From positions 2,347,001-2,411,000 of the forward strand of contig CP073344.1 of NCBI GenBank assembly GCA_024397875.1: DNA of 64,000 nucleotides. The letters run 5' to 3'. Below the pieces are notes generated by a model that saw only the letters and a program-made list of their open reading frames with translations, searched no databases and was not told the DNA's origin. The translations under genes were made by a program, and so were the position numbers. This DNA comes from Amphritea atlantica. Lineage in GTDB: Bacteria; Pseudomonadota; Gammaproteobacteria; Pseudomonadales; Balneatricaceae. Shown here one piece after another: positions 45,200 through 55,066 of the stretch (positions are counted from its first letter, which is position 1; every line of letters starts with the position of its first letter).

Positions 45200-45631
45200 T
45201 CAGAAATTGAACACCCGGGTATCTGTATCAATCAAAGCGGCCGCCATTACGGGCGGTTTAGCTGCACCAATGCCATCCAATAGAGCCTCCATACCGACAC
45301 CTTTATTCGGCAGGTAAAGCGCGCAAACCTCTACTTTTGCTCCGCCAGAAATCAGCTTCTGCATCAATTGCTCTGGGGTAACATTCTTAGGTTTCAACGG
45401 CTCAGACTGATGCCCTTTAAGCGCCATGTCACCCGCACTGTCACACAGCAGAACACTAACACTGGCACCTTGAGCCTGCATCATATTACCCAGCACCATC
45501 GCCATCCCACGGGTTTGCTGCTCTGTACTGGTCAGCGTGATCAGCACTTTATCAACCTTTTCCGATGCGCCGGCCATTATCGGAGAAAACAGTACTGCAG
45601 CCAGCAAAGTGGATATAATAATTTTTTTCAT
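45200..45631 (-). CDS. Periplasmic DsrE/DsrF-like protein
   Basis: Protein of 143 residues with a clear signal peptide (MKKIIISTLLAAVLFSPIMA-GAS) and a DsrE-type fold. VLITLTSTEQQTRGMAMVLGN, SVLLCDSAGDMALKG and GGAKVEVCALYLPNKG hold two conserved-position cysteines. Such proteins may carry sulfur or bind ligands. It lies 27 bp after the rhodanese gene on the same strand, which suggests a joint role in periplasmic sulfur handling. Confidence 0.83.
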   Translation of the reverse strand: MKKIIISTLLAAVLFSPIMAGASEKVDKVLITLTSTEQQTRGMAMVLGNMMQAQGASVSVLLCDSAGDMALKGHQSEPLKPKNVTPEQLMQKLISGGAKVEVCALYLPNKGVGMEALLDGIGAAKPPVMAAALIDTDTRVFNF

Positions 45632-45658
45632 TACTAAGAAGTCCTTAATAGCGATAGA

Positions 45659-46243
45659 TTAATTAGACGGATGCCAGGCAACTGCAGGATCGACCTTATA
45701 GCTCCAGGGAAGACCGGAATTGCGCCAGCCATTCACAGCACGAACGCCTTTTGACCGCCCCTCTTGCAGTGTGCTTCCCTCAAAACCATCTACTACTGTC
45801 CATACATTTCGATACCCCTGAGCCGCGAGTACATTGACGGCTGGAGCACTGCGGGATGAGCCCGAACGGCACATCATGATAATGGGGGTATCTTTAGTTA
45901 CCCCTGCCCGGCTAAGTCTGTCACTTAGCTGAGTTTCAAATTGAGGATTTTTTACCATCGCCCAGCTACCTTTCTTATCACTCCAGCCGCGCGGGTTTGC
46001 GATCATCCAGGGCACATGAATAGCGGTTGGGCTGGCAAAGCCGGTAAACTTGATTTCAACCGGATCACGCACATCCACCAGTATTGCAGAGCTGTCTTTT
46101 TGTAACATCTCCCAGGCTTCGGATGCCGTAGCATAGAGATCAAGATTGGTTTGTGCAGATACTTTTTCAGGTTTCTCAGCGGCACCCGCTGTGACTGCAC
46201 ATATGCAGCTCAGCAGACCTGCGGCCAGTATCGTTGTTTTCAT
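45659..46243 (-). CDS. Periplasmic rhodanese-like protein
   Basis: Protein of 194 residues with signal peptide (MKTTILAAGLLSCICAVTAG) and one rhodanese domain. DSSAILVDVRDPVEIKFTGF opens the domain, and MMCRSGSSRSAPAVNVLAAQGY holds the active-site Cys. Such domains transfer sulfane sulfur. The start at 46243 has GGAG nearby; an earlier in-frame Met would add non-signal residues. It is followed by the DsrE gene. The IS element begins about 100 bp upstream of it and may have displaced its promoter. Confidence 0.87.
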   Translation of the reverse strand: MKTTILAAGLLSCICAVTAGAAEKPEKVSAQTNLDLYATASEAWEMLQKDSSAILVDVRDPVEIKFTGFASPTAIHVPWMIANPRGWSDKKGSWAMVKNPQFETQLSDRLSRAGVTKDTPIIMMCRSGSSRSAPAVNVLAAQGYRNVWTVVDGFEGSTLQEGRSKGVRAVNGWRNSGLPWSYKVDPAVAWHPSN

Positions 46244-46351
46244 CACGCTCTCCATTAGCTGATTGCCATTACAGCAACACAATATATTAGAAATATCTAA
46301 TAAAGAAAACTCTTATTCAATGTAAAGAACAAAAAATGTATGGTTCCCCTC

Positions 46352-46564
46352 ATGATTGCAACACAGATTTGTGATCATGAGGTGGTTTTGCGCTAATGTA
46401 TTCGGAGTCTTTAATTAGGAATGTTTCATTCCTGCTCCACGATGAGCATCCGCGCCAGATAGCCCTTAAAAAACCGACAGCTTATAACAGCTGTTTTTTG
46501 TGACAGGTTTACTACCCGGACGGTCAACCCTTTTCATCATCACGCTCTGTTATTGCAAACCTGA
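46352..46564 (-). ncRNA. Probable guide (bridge/seek) RNA region of the IS element
   Basis: The 213-bp non-coding stretch after the transposase stop is where IS1111-group elements encode their guide RNA. A strong stem CTCATGAT/ATCATGAG (46349-46381) with an inner CACA/TGTG stem supports structured RNA. The transcript limits are not visible. Confidence 0.45.
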
Positions 46565-47581
46565 TTAAACCTGCTGTGACTGGTAAGGCTCATTCTTGCT
46601 TAAAACAGCATACGCTATTCGTGACAGCTTGTTTGCCAGAGCAATACAGACCGTATTAAATGATTTACTTGCTCTCAGCTTTCTTAGCCAGTCATACATC
46701 GGCCCCCGATAGTTATCCAATCGTGATAGGATCGCTCTGGCTCCGTGCACTAATAAGCATCTAAGGCGTTTATTTCCACGCTTACTAATACCTAATAACT
46801 TCGACCTCCCTCCTGTCGAATATTGCCGCGGCACCAACCCTAACCAAGCAGCCATTTCTCGACCGCTTTTAAACTGATGAGCATTGCCCACTTCTGCTGC
46901 TAATTGGCTTGCAGTCATATCACCAATACCAGGAACGGTTTTTAGTAGCTGGCAACGACTGCTTTGCTTAACCTGCCTAACGATTTTTATATCTTGTTCG
47001 GCTATTTGCTCATTTAAGTAGCGGTAGTGATCATGCATCACTTGAAGCTCACCTATGATGGCTGGGCATAGTGTAACTTTTTGTGTGCTTAGCCATGAAA
47101 ACAGCTTTTTCATCGCTGAGTGACCACGTGGAAGGGATAAACCGAATTCCAATAACAGCGCGCCAATACGTGACATACAAGCTGTGCGCTCCGCTACGAA
47201 GCCTTCACGTACTCGATGTACGACTACCTGACTTTGTGCGTCAACTGACTTCACTGCGACAAACCGCATATCCGGACGACCTGCCGCCTCAGTAATCGCT
47301 TGCGCATCAATGAAGTCGTTTTTATTACCTTTAACAAAAGGTTTAACATATTGAGGCGGGATTAATCGGACGTCGTGACCATAACTCATGCAGAGACGGC
47401 CTAACCAGTGCGCGCCACCGCATGCTTCAAACGCAATAATGCATGGCGGTAGTTGTGCTATAAAAGTAATGAGCTGATGACGAGAGAGTTTCTTTTTGCA
47501 GACTTGCTTATCGTGAGAATCACGACCAATTAAATGAAAAGAAGACTTGCCTAAATCGATTCCAAGGACTTTGATAGACAT
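46565..47581 (-). CDS. IS110 family transposase
   Basis: Transposase of 338 residues, apparently intact. The N-terminal RuvC-like DEDD domain shows GIDLGKSSF (Asp9), IAFEACGGAHWLGR (Glu52) and NKNDFIDAQAI (Asp89, Asp92). The C-terminal Tnp domain shows LKTVPGIGDMTASQLAAEVG and AAWLGLVPRQYSTGGR with the catalytic Ser. The start at 47581 (MSIKVLGID) follows AAGGAG. It would act together with the guide RNA encoded in the element. Confidence 0.95.
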   Translation of the reverse strand: MSIKVLGIDLGKSSFHLIGRDSHDKQVCKKKLSRHQLITFIAQLPPCIIAFEACGGAHWLGRLCMSYGHDVRLIPPQYVKPFVKGNKNDFIDAQAITEAAGRPDMRFVAVKSVDAQSQVVVHRVREGFVAERTACMSRIGALLLEFGLSLPRGHSAMKKLFSWLSTQKVTLCPAIIGELQVMHDHYRYLNEQIAEQDIKIVRQVKQSSRCQLLKTVPGIGDMTASQLAAEVGNAHQFKSGREMAAWLGLVPRQYSTGGRSKLLGISKRGNKRLRCLLVHGARAILSRLDNYRGPMYDWLRKLRASKSFNTVCIALANKLSRIAYAVLSKNEPYQSQQV

Positions 47582-47653
47582 GAGATGGTTCTCCTTGTTG
47601 GTTTCGTCGCCTTTCCAGCATAGCTGGTTAAAAGCGAGGGGAACCATCTCATT

Positions 47654-47675
47654 AAACCACTCGTGAGAGTGGTTT
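47654..47675 (-). terminator. Hairpin of the mqo terminator, probably split by the IS
   Basis: AAACCACTC pairs with GAGTGGTTT around a 4-base loop 25 bp after the mqo stop. Only a short TTT follows before the IS begins. At the far IS edge (46331-46336) a T6 run on this strand could be the original tail. Confidence 0.55.
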
Positions 47676-47700
47676 ATTAGCCTGCTTTATTTGCTACTGG

Positions 47701-49212
47701 TCAGGCCTGATAGTCCTGATCAAGTTGCAGTGTGGAAAGTGTGCGTTGACGCACCGTACGCAGTAACTGACCATCTTCTATTAATGATTGCCCGTATGAG
47801 GGTACCATCTCTTTCATCTTCGCCTGCCATTCAGGGGTTGCCAGACGCTCAGGGAAACAACGCTCAATCACGTTGATCATCGTTGGGGTCGCGGTAGAAG
47901 CACCCGGAGACGCCCCCAGCAGTGCCGCCAGTCGTTTGTCCGCAGCCGATATAACCTCGGTACCAAACTCTAGTTTGCCCTCACCCTTGTCATTCTTTTT
48001 GATGATCTGAACACGCTGCCCGGCATAAGAAAGCTCCCAGTCTTCATCCTTTGCTTCCGGGTAAAACCGGCGCAGCGAATCCACCCGATCGGAGTGCGAC
48101 TGCATCACTTCGCTAATCAGGTATCGGGTCAGATCCATATTTTTAGCACCCACCTGCATAATAGGCTTGAGATTGTTCAACCGCATACTCAGGGGCATAT
48201 CCAGCGCAGACCCCTTTTTCAGGAACTTAGTGGTAAAGCCTGCGAAGGGACCAAACAGAAGCGCACGTTCGCCATCAATAATACGACTGTCCAGATGGGG
48301 TACAGACATAGGCGGTGCACCGATCGGGGCCTGTCCGTATACCTTGGCCATATGCTGCTCAACAATCTCTGGCTTTTTACACACCAGCCATTGACCACTG
48401 ACAGGAAAGCCGCCGTATCCGTCACCTTCCGGTATGCCGGACATCTGCAGGAGTGGCAAGGCACCACCACCGGCACCAAAAAACAAAAATTTAGTCCGGA
48501 TATGCTCTTTTTGGCCAGTATGGCCGTTCTTAAGCTCGACCCGCCAGTCACCATCGCTGTATTGAGACATGCCTTCAACGGAGTGGCTCAGCAACAGTTC
48601 AAAACCATCCTGCTGCTGAAGGCTCTTGACCATATTACGCGCCAGAGCACCAAAGTTAACATCTGAGCCATAACGCACACGGGTCGCGGCAACCGGTTCA
48701 GCCGTGTCACGATTTTTCATGATCAGAGGCATCCACTGACGCAGCACCTCCGGATCCTCGGAATACTCCATCTCAGCAAACTGGGGAGTCGCACTCAGTG
48801 CTTCAAACCGCTGACGCAGGAATGCCACATTCTCTTCACCCATAACAAAGCTCTGATGCGGCACAGTATTGATAAAGTTATGCGGTTCAGGAAGCTCACC
48901 CTGCTCAACCAGATAGGACCAGAACTGTAAACTTTTCTCAAACGCGGCGTTAATAGCAAAAGCTTTGTCGGTATTGATGCTGCCATCATCGTTCTGAGAG
49001 GTATAATTCAGTTCACAATAAGCTGCATGGCCAGTACCCGCATTATTCATTGCATCGGTACTTTCTTCAGCTACATGGTCCAGCCGTTCGACCATAGTGA
49101 TTGTCAGAGAGTGATCCAGCTGCTTAAGCAGAACCCCCAGAGTCGTGCTCATCGCACCTGCACCAACCAGCAGTACATCAACAGATTTTGAGGTCATACT
49201 AATCTTCGCCAT
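47701..49212 (-). CDS. mqo: Malate:quinone oxidoreductase
   Basis: Membrane-associated FAD enzyme of 503 residues that oxidises malate to oxaloacetate and reduces quinone. VDVLLVGAGAMSTTLGVLLK is the FAD motif. EESTDAMNNAGTGHAAYCELNYT is a hallmark of Mqo, and LFGPFAGFTTKFLKKGS and GASPGASTATPTMINVIE are further signatures. An alternative start lies at 49197. It is alone on its strand. The IS element sits just downstream and should not affect the protein. Confidence 0.95.
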   Translation of the reverse strand: MAKISMTSKSVDVLLVGAGAMSTTLGVLLKQLDHSLTITMVERLDHVAEESTDAMNNAGTGHAAYCELNYTSQNDDGSINTDKAFAINAAFEKSLQFWSYLVEQGELPEPHNFINTVPHQSFVMGEENVAFLRQRFEALSATPQFAEMEYSEDPEVLRQWMPLIMKNRDTAEPVAATRVRYGSDVNFGALARNMVKSLQQQDGFELLLSHSVEGMSQYSDGDWRVELKNGHTGQKEHIRTKFLFFGAGGGALPLLQMSGIPEGDGYGGFPVSGQWLVCKKPEIVEQHMAKVYGQAPIGAPPMSVPHLDSRIIDGERALLFGPFAGFTTKFLKKGSALDMPLSMRLNNLKPIMQVGAKNMDLTRYLISEVMQSHSDRVDSLRRFYPEAKDEDWELSYAGQRVQIIKKNDKGEGKLEFGTEVISAADKRLAALLGASPGASTATPTMINVIERCFPERLATPEWQAKMKEMVPSYGQSLIEDGQLLRTVRQRTLSTLQLDQDYQA

Positions 49213-49657
49213 TCAATTATAAATAATGGAGGCTAAGGTAATTTCAGGGGCGGGCTTGTGGCCTGACAGTTTTATATCAATACAATAAACAAGGGTATAA
49301 CTCATTGATAAGTCTGAAACTATCTTAGCTAGCCTTGATAGATAAGTTGCCCGCTTCAATATCTCCAGAACAACTCATATCTCAGGCAGAAACTGTGTCG
49401 ATGATTATACGCATTCCTGCGAAAAAATCTTGTGCGTTGCGGTAAATTGTCATAATCCCTTAGGCTTATTGTCATCCTAAAGTGGTATAAGTTTGGCTGA
49501 TTTTCTACTCTTGGGGCTACAACAGGAAGATCTCCTAATTAAGCAGATGATTAAATGTATTTACACTGCCCCCCCCTATCCTGAAAAACGATTGAACTAT
49601 TCAGATTGCAACAACTTGTTTTTTAACTGCATTACGCAGATAAATCTGCGGCTGAAA
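49213..49657. other. Intergenic region between mqo and the chemoreceptor
   Basis: No gene is supported here. It must hold the mqo promoter, but no clear operator is seen. Confidence 0.35.
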
Positions 49658-49681
49658 CAAAAAAGGAGCCTCCGGCTCCTT
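49658..49681 (-). terminator. Rho-independent terminator of the chemoreceptor gene
   Basis: AAGGAGCC pairs with GGCTCCTT around a 3-base loop and, on the minus strand, runs into about six T. Confidence 0.85.
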
Positions 49682-49706
49682 GATGAAATAACAAACGCCT
49701 GGTCGA

Positions 49707-51374
49707 TTACACCACTTTAAAGCGACCAACCAGCTTCTGCAGCTTATCGGCTTCCTGTGCCAGATCCTTAACCGCCTGATTATTCTCCCTGGCAATCTGG
49801 GAGGACATTTCCGAATGGCCCGCAATCTCTGTAACGGTCTGATTCAGATTTTCACACACCTGACTCTGCTCTTCTGCTGCCGTGGCAATCACGACAGACA
49901 TCTCCTGAATAAGATCCATGTGCCCCGACACTTTCGACAACTCAGTCATGCCTTTCTCTGACTGAGTCACGGCCAGATCCGACTGCTTAAAGCTATGCTG
50001 CATCGTTTTGACTGCATCACCAGACGCCTGCTTGAGTTTTTCTATACTGTCATGCACCTGTAAAGTACTCGCCTGTGTACGGGTTGCCAGGGTACGCACT
50101 TCATCTGCTACCACCGCAAACCCACGCCCCTGCTCACCCGCCCGGGCAGCTTCGATTGCGGCGTTAAGTGCTAACAGATTGGTTTGTTCCGCGATCTCCT
50201 GGATTACGCCGACGACAGATATAATATCCTGCACGTTACTTTCCAGCGTAGAGATTGCCTCATTCGAGCCCGCCACATCTTCCGCCAGTGTTTTTACAGC
50301 ACCGGTCAGTTCAACCACACTGCCTTCAGCCTGATTCAAATTATCCCGGGACTCATTGGTAGAGCTGGCCGTTTCCGCCGTATTGTGCGCAATATCCTGG
50401 GCCGTTGCAGACATCTGCGACATAGCTGAGGCAGAATGCTCGATCTGCACCTGTTGCTGATTCAGCAGATCCGATACCTGCAACATCTGTGTGCTGATCG
50501 CAGAAGAGCGCTGAGTTACTCCGGCAGAAAGCACAACCACTTCGCCGATCATCTTCTGCAGGGTGTCGATAAAACGGTTAAAATTATGGGCAAGGTCAGC
50601 CAGCTCATGATCACCATCCACTTTAAGACGGGAAGTCAGATCCCCCTCTCCCGAAGACAGCGATTTCATCGACTCATTAATACTTTGTAGCGGCCTCATC
50701 ACCGAACCTTTGACGATGGAACTGAAGATGATTGCCAGCACAACCAGAGCCAAGCTCGCCAGAGCGAAGTAGATCAACAAAGTATCAAGACTGTTTAAGG
50801 AGGCAGAATCGATATCAGCCAGAATCGCATCAACGTCATCGAGATAGAAACCCGCGCCAATCATCAGGTTCCAGCGATCCAGATAGATTGCATAAGAGAG
50901 TTTTTCTTCCGCGACCTCCTGGCCCGGCTTAGGGAAATAGTAGCTGACAAAACCACCTCCCTGCTTACCCGCTTTGACTAACTCCCGGATAAGATAGTTA
51001 CCATTAGAGTCCTGTAAATTCGAGAAATTTTTACCCAGATCCTTGTCTGAATTTCCCATAAACACCCGATCACCCTTATCGGTATAGCCAAAGAAATATC
51101 CATTTTCACCAAATTTAAGTGCTCGCAGGATTGGCAGAGCCTCCTGCAGAGAACCGCCATCGTCATAGATATGCTTAATGGTGCTAAACGCCATATCATT
51201 TAATGATTTCAGTTCTGCACGCTTCGTTTCTAAAAGCTTGCTTTTGGTAATCTCAAGTTGCTCACGCCGCAATTCATTATTCTCAAAAACGGTAAGAATT
51301 AGCAGGATGATAGCCAACAGAATGATGGGGGCAGCCCCCATGATTGTAAGACGCTTACTGATCGACAGAGCCAT
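49707..51374 (-). CDS. Methyl-accepting chemotaxis protein with Cache-type sensor
   Basis: Chemoreceptor of 555 residues. TM1 is [21 protein letters not shown] periplasmic Cache domain of about 160 residues follows ([35 protein letters not shown]), then TM2 ([19 protein letters not shown]). A HAMP segment ([21 protein letters not shown]) leads to the signalling domain with the hairpin tip [20 protein letters not shown]. The family commonly binds small organic acids or amines; the ligand is unknown. No C-terminal CheR pentapeptide is seen. Confidence 0.93.
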   Translation of the reverse strand: MALSISKRLTIMGAAPIILLAIILLILTVFENNELRREQLEITKSKLLETKRAELKSLNDMAFSTIKHIYDDGGSLQEALPILRALKFGENGYFFGYTDKGDRVFMGNSDKDLGKNFSNLQDSNGNYLIRELVKAGKQGGGFVSYYFPKPGQEVAEEKLSYAIYLDRWNLMIGAGFYLDDVDAILADIDSASLNSLDTLLIYFALASLALVVLAIIFSSIVKGSVMRPLQSINESMKSLSSGEGDLTSRLKVDGDHELADLAHNFNRFIDTLQKMIGEVVVLSAGVTQRSSAISTQMLQVSDLLNQQQVQIEHSASAMSQMSATAQDIAHNTAETASSTNESRDNLNQAEGSVVELTGAVKTLAEDVAGSNEAISTLESNVQDIISVVGVIQEIAEQTNLLALNAAIEAARAGEQGRGFAVVADEVRTLATRTQASTLQVHDSIEKLKQASGDAVKTMQHSFKQSDLAVTQSEKGMTELSKVSGHMDLIQEMSVVIATAAEEQSQVCENLNQTVTEIAGHSEMSSQIARENNQAVKDLAQEADKLQKLVGRFKVV

Positions 51375-51520
51375 TTAGCGAAATCTCTTTATAGGTTGGA
51401 TAGGCTTATTACATATTGAATCTCAGCTCTTTACAAAAATGGAGTCACCATTCCGAGGTAAATCTGCAGGTTTATAATTCAGTCGGCCCATCAAACACAA
51501 CACCATGAGCGCGCAAAACA

Positions 51521-51547
51521 AAAAAAGCGGCAATAAGCCGCTTTTTT
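51521..51547 (-). terminator. Rho-independent terminator of fabV
   Basis: AAAAAAGCGGC pairs with GCCGCTTTTTT around AATAA. It could stop transcription from either side, but fits best as the fabV terminator, 16 bp after its stop. Confidence 0.88.
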
Positions 51548-51563
51548 AAAAAGATTCACACAC

Positions 51564-52757
51564 TCAGATATCGATCACATCAAACTCAACCAGAGGACTG
51601 ACATCCGCGTCGTAATCAACACCCTCGATACCAAAACCAAACAGCTTCAGAAATTCGTCTTTATAGAACTGATAATCGGTCATCTCAAACAGGTTTTCAG
51701 TGGTGATGGCTGGCCACATTTCACGACATTTCTGCTGAATATCATCCCGCAGTTCCCAGTCATCCATGCGCATCCGGTTTTCATCATCCATCTTACCGCT
51801 ATCGCCGGCGATCGCAGTATTGAACAGACGGAATACCTGCTCCATACAACCTTCATGAACGCCTTCCTGACGCATGATTTTGAAAACCATCGAGAGGTAC
51901 AGAGGCATCACAGGGATTGCAGAACTGGCTTGTGTCACAACAGATTTCAGTACCGCCACATTGGCACTGCCGCCCTTTTCAGCAAGCTTACTGTTCAGCT
52001 CTGCTGCGGCACGATCAACATCTTTCTTCGCCTGGCCCAGCGCGCCATCCCAGTAGATAGGCCAGGTGATATCAGTTCCGATATAGCTATAGGCAACCGT
52101 CTTACAGCCTTCAGCAAGCACACCGGCTTCATCCAGAGCATTGACCCACAGTTCCCAGTCCTGACCGCCCATGACAGTGACGGTATCCGCCACTTCCTGC
52201 TCGGTTGCCGGTTCAACTTCCGCTTCGATAATCACATCTTTGTTCGTATCAATCGCAGTTGAACGGTAGGTTTCACCGATAGGTTTCAGGCATGAGCGAA
52301 TCACTTCACCGGTGTCAGGCAGTTTGCGTACCGGAGATGCCAATGAGTACACCACCAGATCGATCTGTCCAAGATCTTCTTTAATCAGATCAATGGTTTT
52401 CTGCTTGGCTTCATTGGAGAACGCATCACCATTGAGGCTCTTGGCATAGAGACCGGCCTCATGAGCTTTCTGATCAAAGAAGGCTGCGTTATACCAACCT
52501 GCAGTACCGGTTTTTCTTTCGGTCGCAGGCTTTTCAAAAAACACACCGATGGTGGCTGCACCACAACCAAATGCTGCGGAGATACGTGACGACATGCCAT
52601 AACCGCTGGAAGAACCGATCACCAACACCCGCTTAGGCCCGTTCTCAATCGGCCCCTGCGCCTTGGTGTAATCGATCTGTTCCTGAATATTGCGTTCACA
52701 ACCTGTTGGATGTGTTGTGGTACAGATAAAGCCACGAATCTTCGGTTTGATAATCAT
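51564..52757 (-). CDS. fabV: Trans-2-enoyl-CoA/ACP reductase FabV
   Basis: NADH-dependent enoyl reductase of 397 residues, last step of the fatty acid elongation cycle. [20 protein letters not shown] and [17 protein letters not shown] (NADH-binding) are family starts. The catalytic pair is Tyr235-x8-Lys244 in [11 protein letters not shown], which separates FabV from FabI (Y-x6-K). FabV enzymes are generally triclosan-tolerant. It is monocistronic, followed by its own terminator. Confidence 0.96.
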   Translation of the reverse strand: MIIKPKIRGFICTTTHPTGCERNIQEQIDYTKAQGPIENGPKRVLVIGSSSGYGMSSRISAAFGCGAATIGVFFEKPATERKTGTAGWYNAAFFDQKAHEAGLYAKSLNGDAFSNEAKQKTIDLIKEDLGQIDLVVYSLASPVRKLPDTGEVIRSCLKPIGETYRSTAIDTNKDVIIEAEVEPATEQEVADTVTVMGGQDWELWVNALDEAGVLAEGCKTVAYSYIGTDITWPIYWDGALGQAKKDVDRAAAELNSKLAEKGGSANVAVLKSVVTQASSAIPVMPLYLSMVFKIMRQEGVHEGCMEQVFRLFNTAIAGDSGKMDDENRMRMDDWELRDDIQQKCREMWPAITTENLFEMTDYQFYKDEFLKLFGFGIEGVDYDADVSPLVEFDVIDI

Positions 52758-52911
52758 ATGGATCCACTTTACTTGTCATTCTCTCTGTCCGGTTGTGTTA
52801 CTCAACCCCTGCAGAGATTTTTGATATCGTTCTTGAAATCGACGTCTGAAACAGCCGGTAAAGATACCCGATTTTCACTTTCTAATACAGTTAAAGCGTT
52901 ATAAACAGTCA

Positions 52912-52948
52912 TAAAAAAAGCCCGCTTTTACTGAAAAAAGCGGGCCTT
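52912..52948 (-). terminator. Rho-independent terminator of etfBA
   Basis: On the minus strand GCCCGCTTTT pairs with AAAAGCGGGC around a short loop and runs into seven T, about 70 bp after the etfA stop. Confidence 0.88.
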
Positions 52949-53017
52949 AACTCCATAAAAGCCGGGTTTGTCACCCTTAAGTGACGCACCTGGCCCGGAA
53001 CAGAAAGAGCAATCCGG

Positions 53018-53947
53018 TTAAAGCTTAGCGTCCAGTTCAGGTACCGCGTCAAACAGATCGGCCACCAGACCATAGTCCGCGACAGAGAAGATAGGCGCCT
53101 CTTCATCTTTATTAATGGCAACAATCACTTTGGAATCTTTCATCCCTGCCAGGTGCTGAATCGCCCCGGAGATACCGACAGCTATGTACAGATCCGGCGC
53201 AACAATTTTACCGGTCTGGCCTACCTGCATGTCATTCGGCACGAAGCCTGCGTCCACTGCCGCACGGGAAGCCCCCACGGCGGCACCCAGCTTATCCGCC
53301 AGGGACTCCAGCAGGGCAAAGTTTTCACCATTGCCCATGCCGCGGCCACCGGACACAATAACCCCCGCAGCGGTCAGCTCCGGGCGATCACTCTTGGCCA
53401 TCTCCTCACCGATAAAGCTTGAGATACCGGCATCATGGACCGCAGCAACCGCCTCAATGGCCGCTGAACCGCCTTCAGCTGCAGCCGCATCAAATCCGGT
53501 ACCGCGAATGGTGATCACCTTGATCGCATCCAGAGATTTAACGGTCGCAATGGCATTACCGGCATAAATAGGACGGGCAAAAGTATCTTCACTGTCAACA
53601 CGAAGAACATCAGAAAGCTGAGCCACATCCAGCAATGCTGCCACCCGGGGCATCAGGTTTTTACCCGCAGTGGTGGCCGGTGCAATAACGTGACCGTAAT
53701 CACGCCCCAGCTCTGCTACCAGCAGGCTGACATTTTCTGCCAGCTGATGCTCATAGGCCGCATTATCGGCCAGCAGTACTTTACTCACCCCCGCAACAGC
53801 AGACGCCTCATCAGCAACCGCCTGACATCCGGCACCGGCAACCAGGATATGGATATCCCCGCCAATCTGAGTGGCTGCAGTTACAGCGTTGAGAGTTGCA
53901 CCTTTAAGTGACTGGTTATCGTGTTCAGCAATAATCAGAATAGCCAT
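53018..53947 (-). CDS. etfA: Electron transfer flavoprotein alpha subunit
   Basis: FAD-binding subunit of 309 residues that carries electrons from acyl-CoA dehydrogenases to the ETF:quinone oxidoreductase. The C-terminal FAD domain shows [63 protein letters not shown] and [20 protein letters not shown]. The start overlaps the etfB stop (TGATG). The acyl-CoA dehydrogenase of the valine cluster upstream is a likely electron donor. Confidence 0.96.
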   Translation of the reverse strand: MAILIIAEHDNQSLKGATLNAVTAATQIGGDIHILVAGAGCQAVADEASAVAGVSKVLLADNAAYEHQLAENVSLLVAELGRDYGHVIAPATTAGKNLMPRVAALLDVAQLSDVLRVDSEDTFARPIYAGNAIATVKSLDAIKVITIRGTGFDAAAAEGGSAAIEAVAAVHDAGISSFIGEEMAKSDRPELTAAGVIVSGGRGMGNGENFALLESLADKLGAAVGASRAAVDAGFVPNDMQVGQTGKIVAPDLYIAVGISGAIQHLAGMKDSKVIVAINKDEEAPIFSVADYGLVADLFDAVPELDAKL

Positions 53948-54696
53948 CAGATCACCTTCGCTTCATTCTTCAGTTTATCCACCAGCTCCTCAACGGAGGC
54001 AACCTTAATACCCGCCTTACGCTCTGCGGGTGGTTCAACCTTCAGCAGTTGAGTATGCGCTTTAACGGCTACACCCAGATCTTCAGGTGTTTTGCTATCC
54101 AGCGGTTTGCGCTTGGCTTTCATGATATTGGGCAAAGACGCATAGCGGGGTTCATTGAGACGCAGGTCCGTGGTCACGATCGCTGGCATATTCAGCTCTA
54201 CCGTCTGCAGGCCACCATCCACTTCACGGGTTACCTGAACTTTATCACCGGACACTTTCACTTCAGATGCAAAGGTACCCTGAGGCATACCAGTCAGCGC
54301 AGCCAGCATCTGACCGGTCTGGTTATTATCGGTATCGATCGCCTGCTTACCCATGATCACAAGGCCTGGCTGCTCCTCTTCGATCACCTTAGCCAGCAGT
54401 TTTGCAACCGTCAGTGATTCCAGATTTTCATCCGACTGAACCAGGATACCCCGGTCAGCGCCCAACGCCAGCGCTGTGCGAATCTGCTCCTGAGCAGCCT
54501 GCGGTCCCAGTGATACCACGACAACCTCAGATGCGACACCTGCTTCCTTCAGACGTACGGCTTCCTCTACGGCGATCTCACAAAAGGGATTCATCGCCAT
54601 TTTTACATTACTCAGATCAACGTCACTGTTATCCGACTTAACCCGCACTTTTACGTTGTAGTCGATAACACGTTTGACAGTTACCAGCACTTTCAT
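53947..54696 (-). CDS. etfB: Electron transfer flavoprotein beta subunit
   Basis: AMP-binding subunit of 249 residues, partner of Etf[20 protein letters not shown] is the usual start, [19 protein letters not shown] and [23 protein letters not shown] bind AMP and support FAD, and [28 protein letters not shown] is the C-terminal recognition loop signature. The start at 54696 follows AAAGGCGG. Confidence 0.96.
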   Translation of the reverse strand: MKVLVTVKRVIDYNVKVRVKSDNSDVDLSNVKMAMNPFCEIAVEEAVRLKEAGVASEVVVVSLGPQAAQEQIRTALALGADRGILVQSDENLESLTVAKLLAKVIEEEQPGLVIMGKQAIDTDNNQTGQMLAALTGMPQGTFASEVKVSGDKVQVTREVDGGLQTVELNMPAIVTTDLRLNEPRYASLPNIMKAKRKPLDSKTPEDLGVAVKAHTQLLKVEPPAERKAGIKVASVEELVDKLKNEAKVI

Positions 54697-54738
54697 CTGT
54701 CTACCGCCTTTGCATCTATTTTTGTTTATTAAATTCAA

Positions 54739-55066
54739 TGTGTATCAATTCCCTACCCGTCGGGCCAGGAATTTTAAACATTCTACAATCCCAATGCCCA
54801 TATACAACAACCCAATAAGGGCATCCGGGGTCTGCCCGGAATAATCAGATAATGATTATCCGCAGAGATACTTCCCTTACAGTGTAGGGGGCTTTCAACA
54901 ATGCCAGAGATCAATTGCATCTGAAAACCACGTTACCGTTACAGCTTACACAGCCCCTGATCAGCCTGTTGATTTAAAACATAAGATTAATGTACACCAA
55001 TGTCAATATAATGATCACCAATGAACATTAACCCTGACGTGCAATTAAACAAGCCGCTCCCGGCTC
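54739..55066. other. Intergenic region upstream of etfB
   Basis: This 328-bp stretch holds no credible gene. It must contain the etfBA promoter. Two CACCAATG repeats (near 55000 and 55017) in A/T-rich sequence are the only visible motif. Confidence 0.35.

Larger units (their letters stand above)
46340..47647 (-). mobile_element. IS110/IS1111-group insertion sequence
   Basis: A 1.3-kb unit bounded by the perfect 12-bp inverted repeat ATGGTTCCCCTC (46340-46351) and its complement (47636-47647). It encodes one intact transposase and a non-coding part of about 210 bp on the transposase's 3' side. Subterminal inverted repeats and 3'-side non-coding DNA fit the IS1111 group. The exact ends lie a few bases outside the repeats; no target duplication is expected in this family. 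Confidence 0.85.

Noticed and set aside
46244..46339. Target-site duplication of the IS element
   Set aside because: No matching direct repeat is visible at the two outer edges, as expected for the IS110 family.
49493..49720. 75-codon plus-strand frame between mqo and the chemoreceptor
   Set aside because: It runs through the chemoreceptor terminator into that gene's antisense strand and has no protein-like composition.
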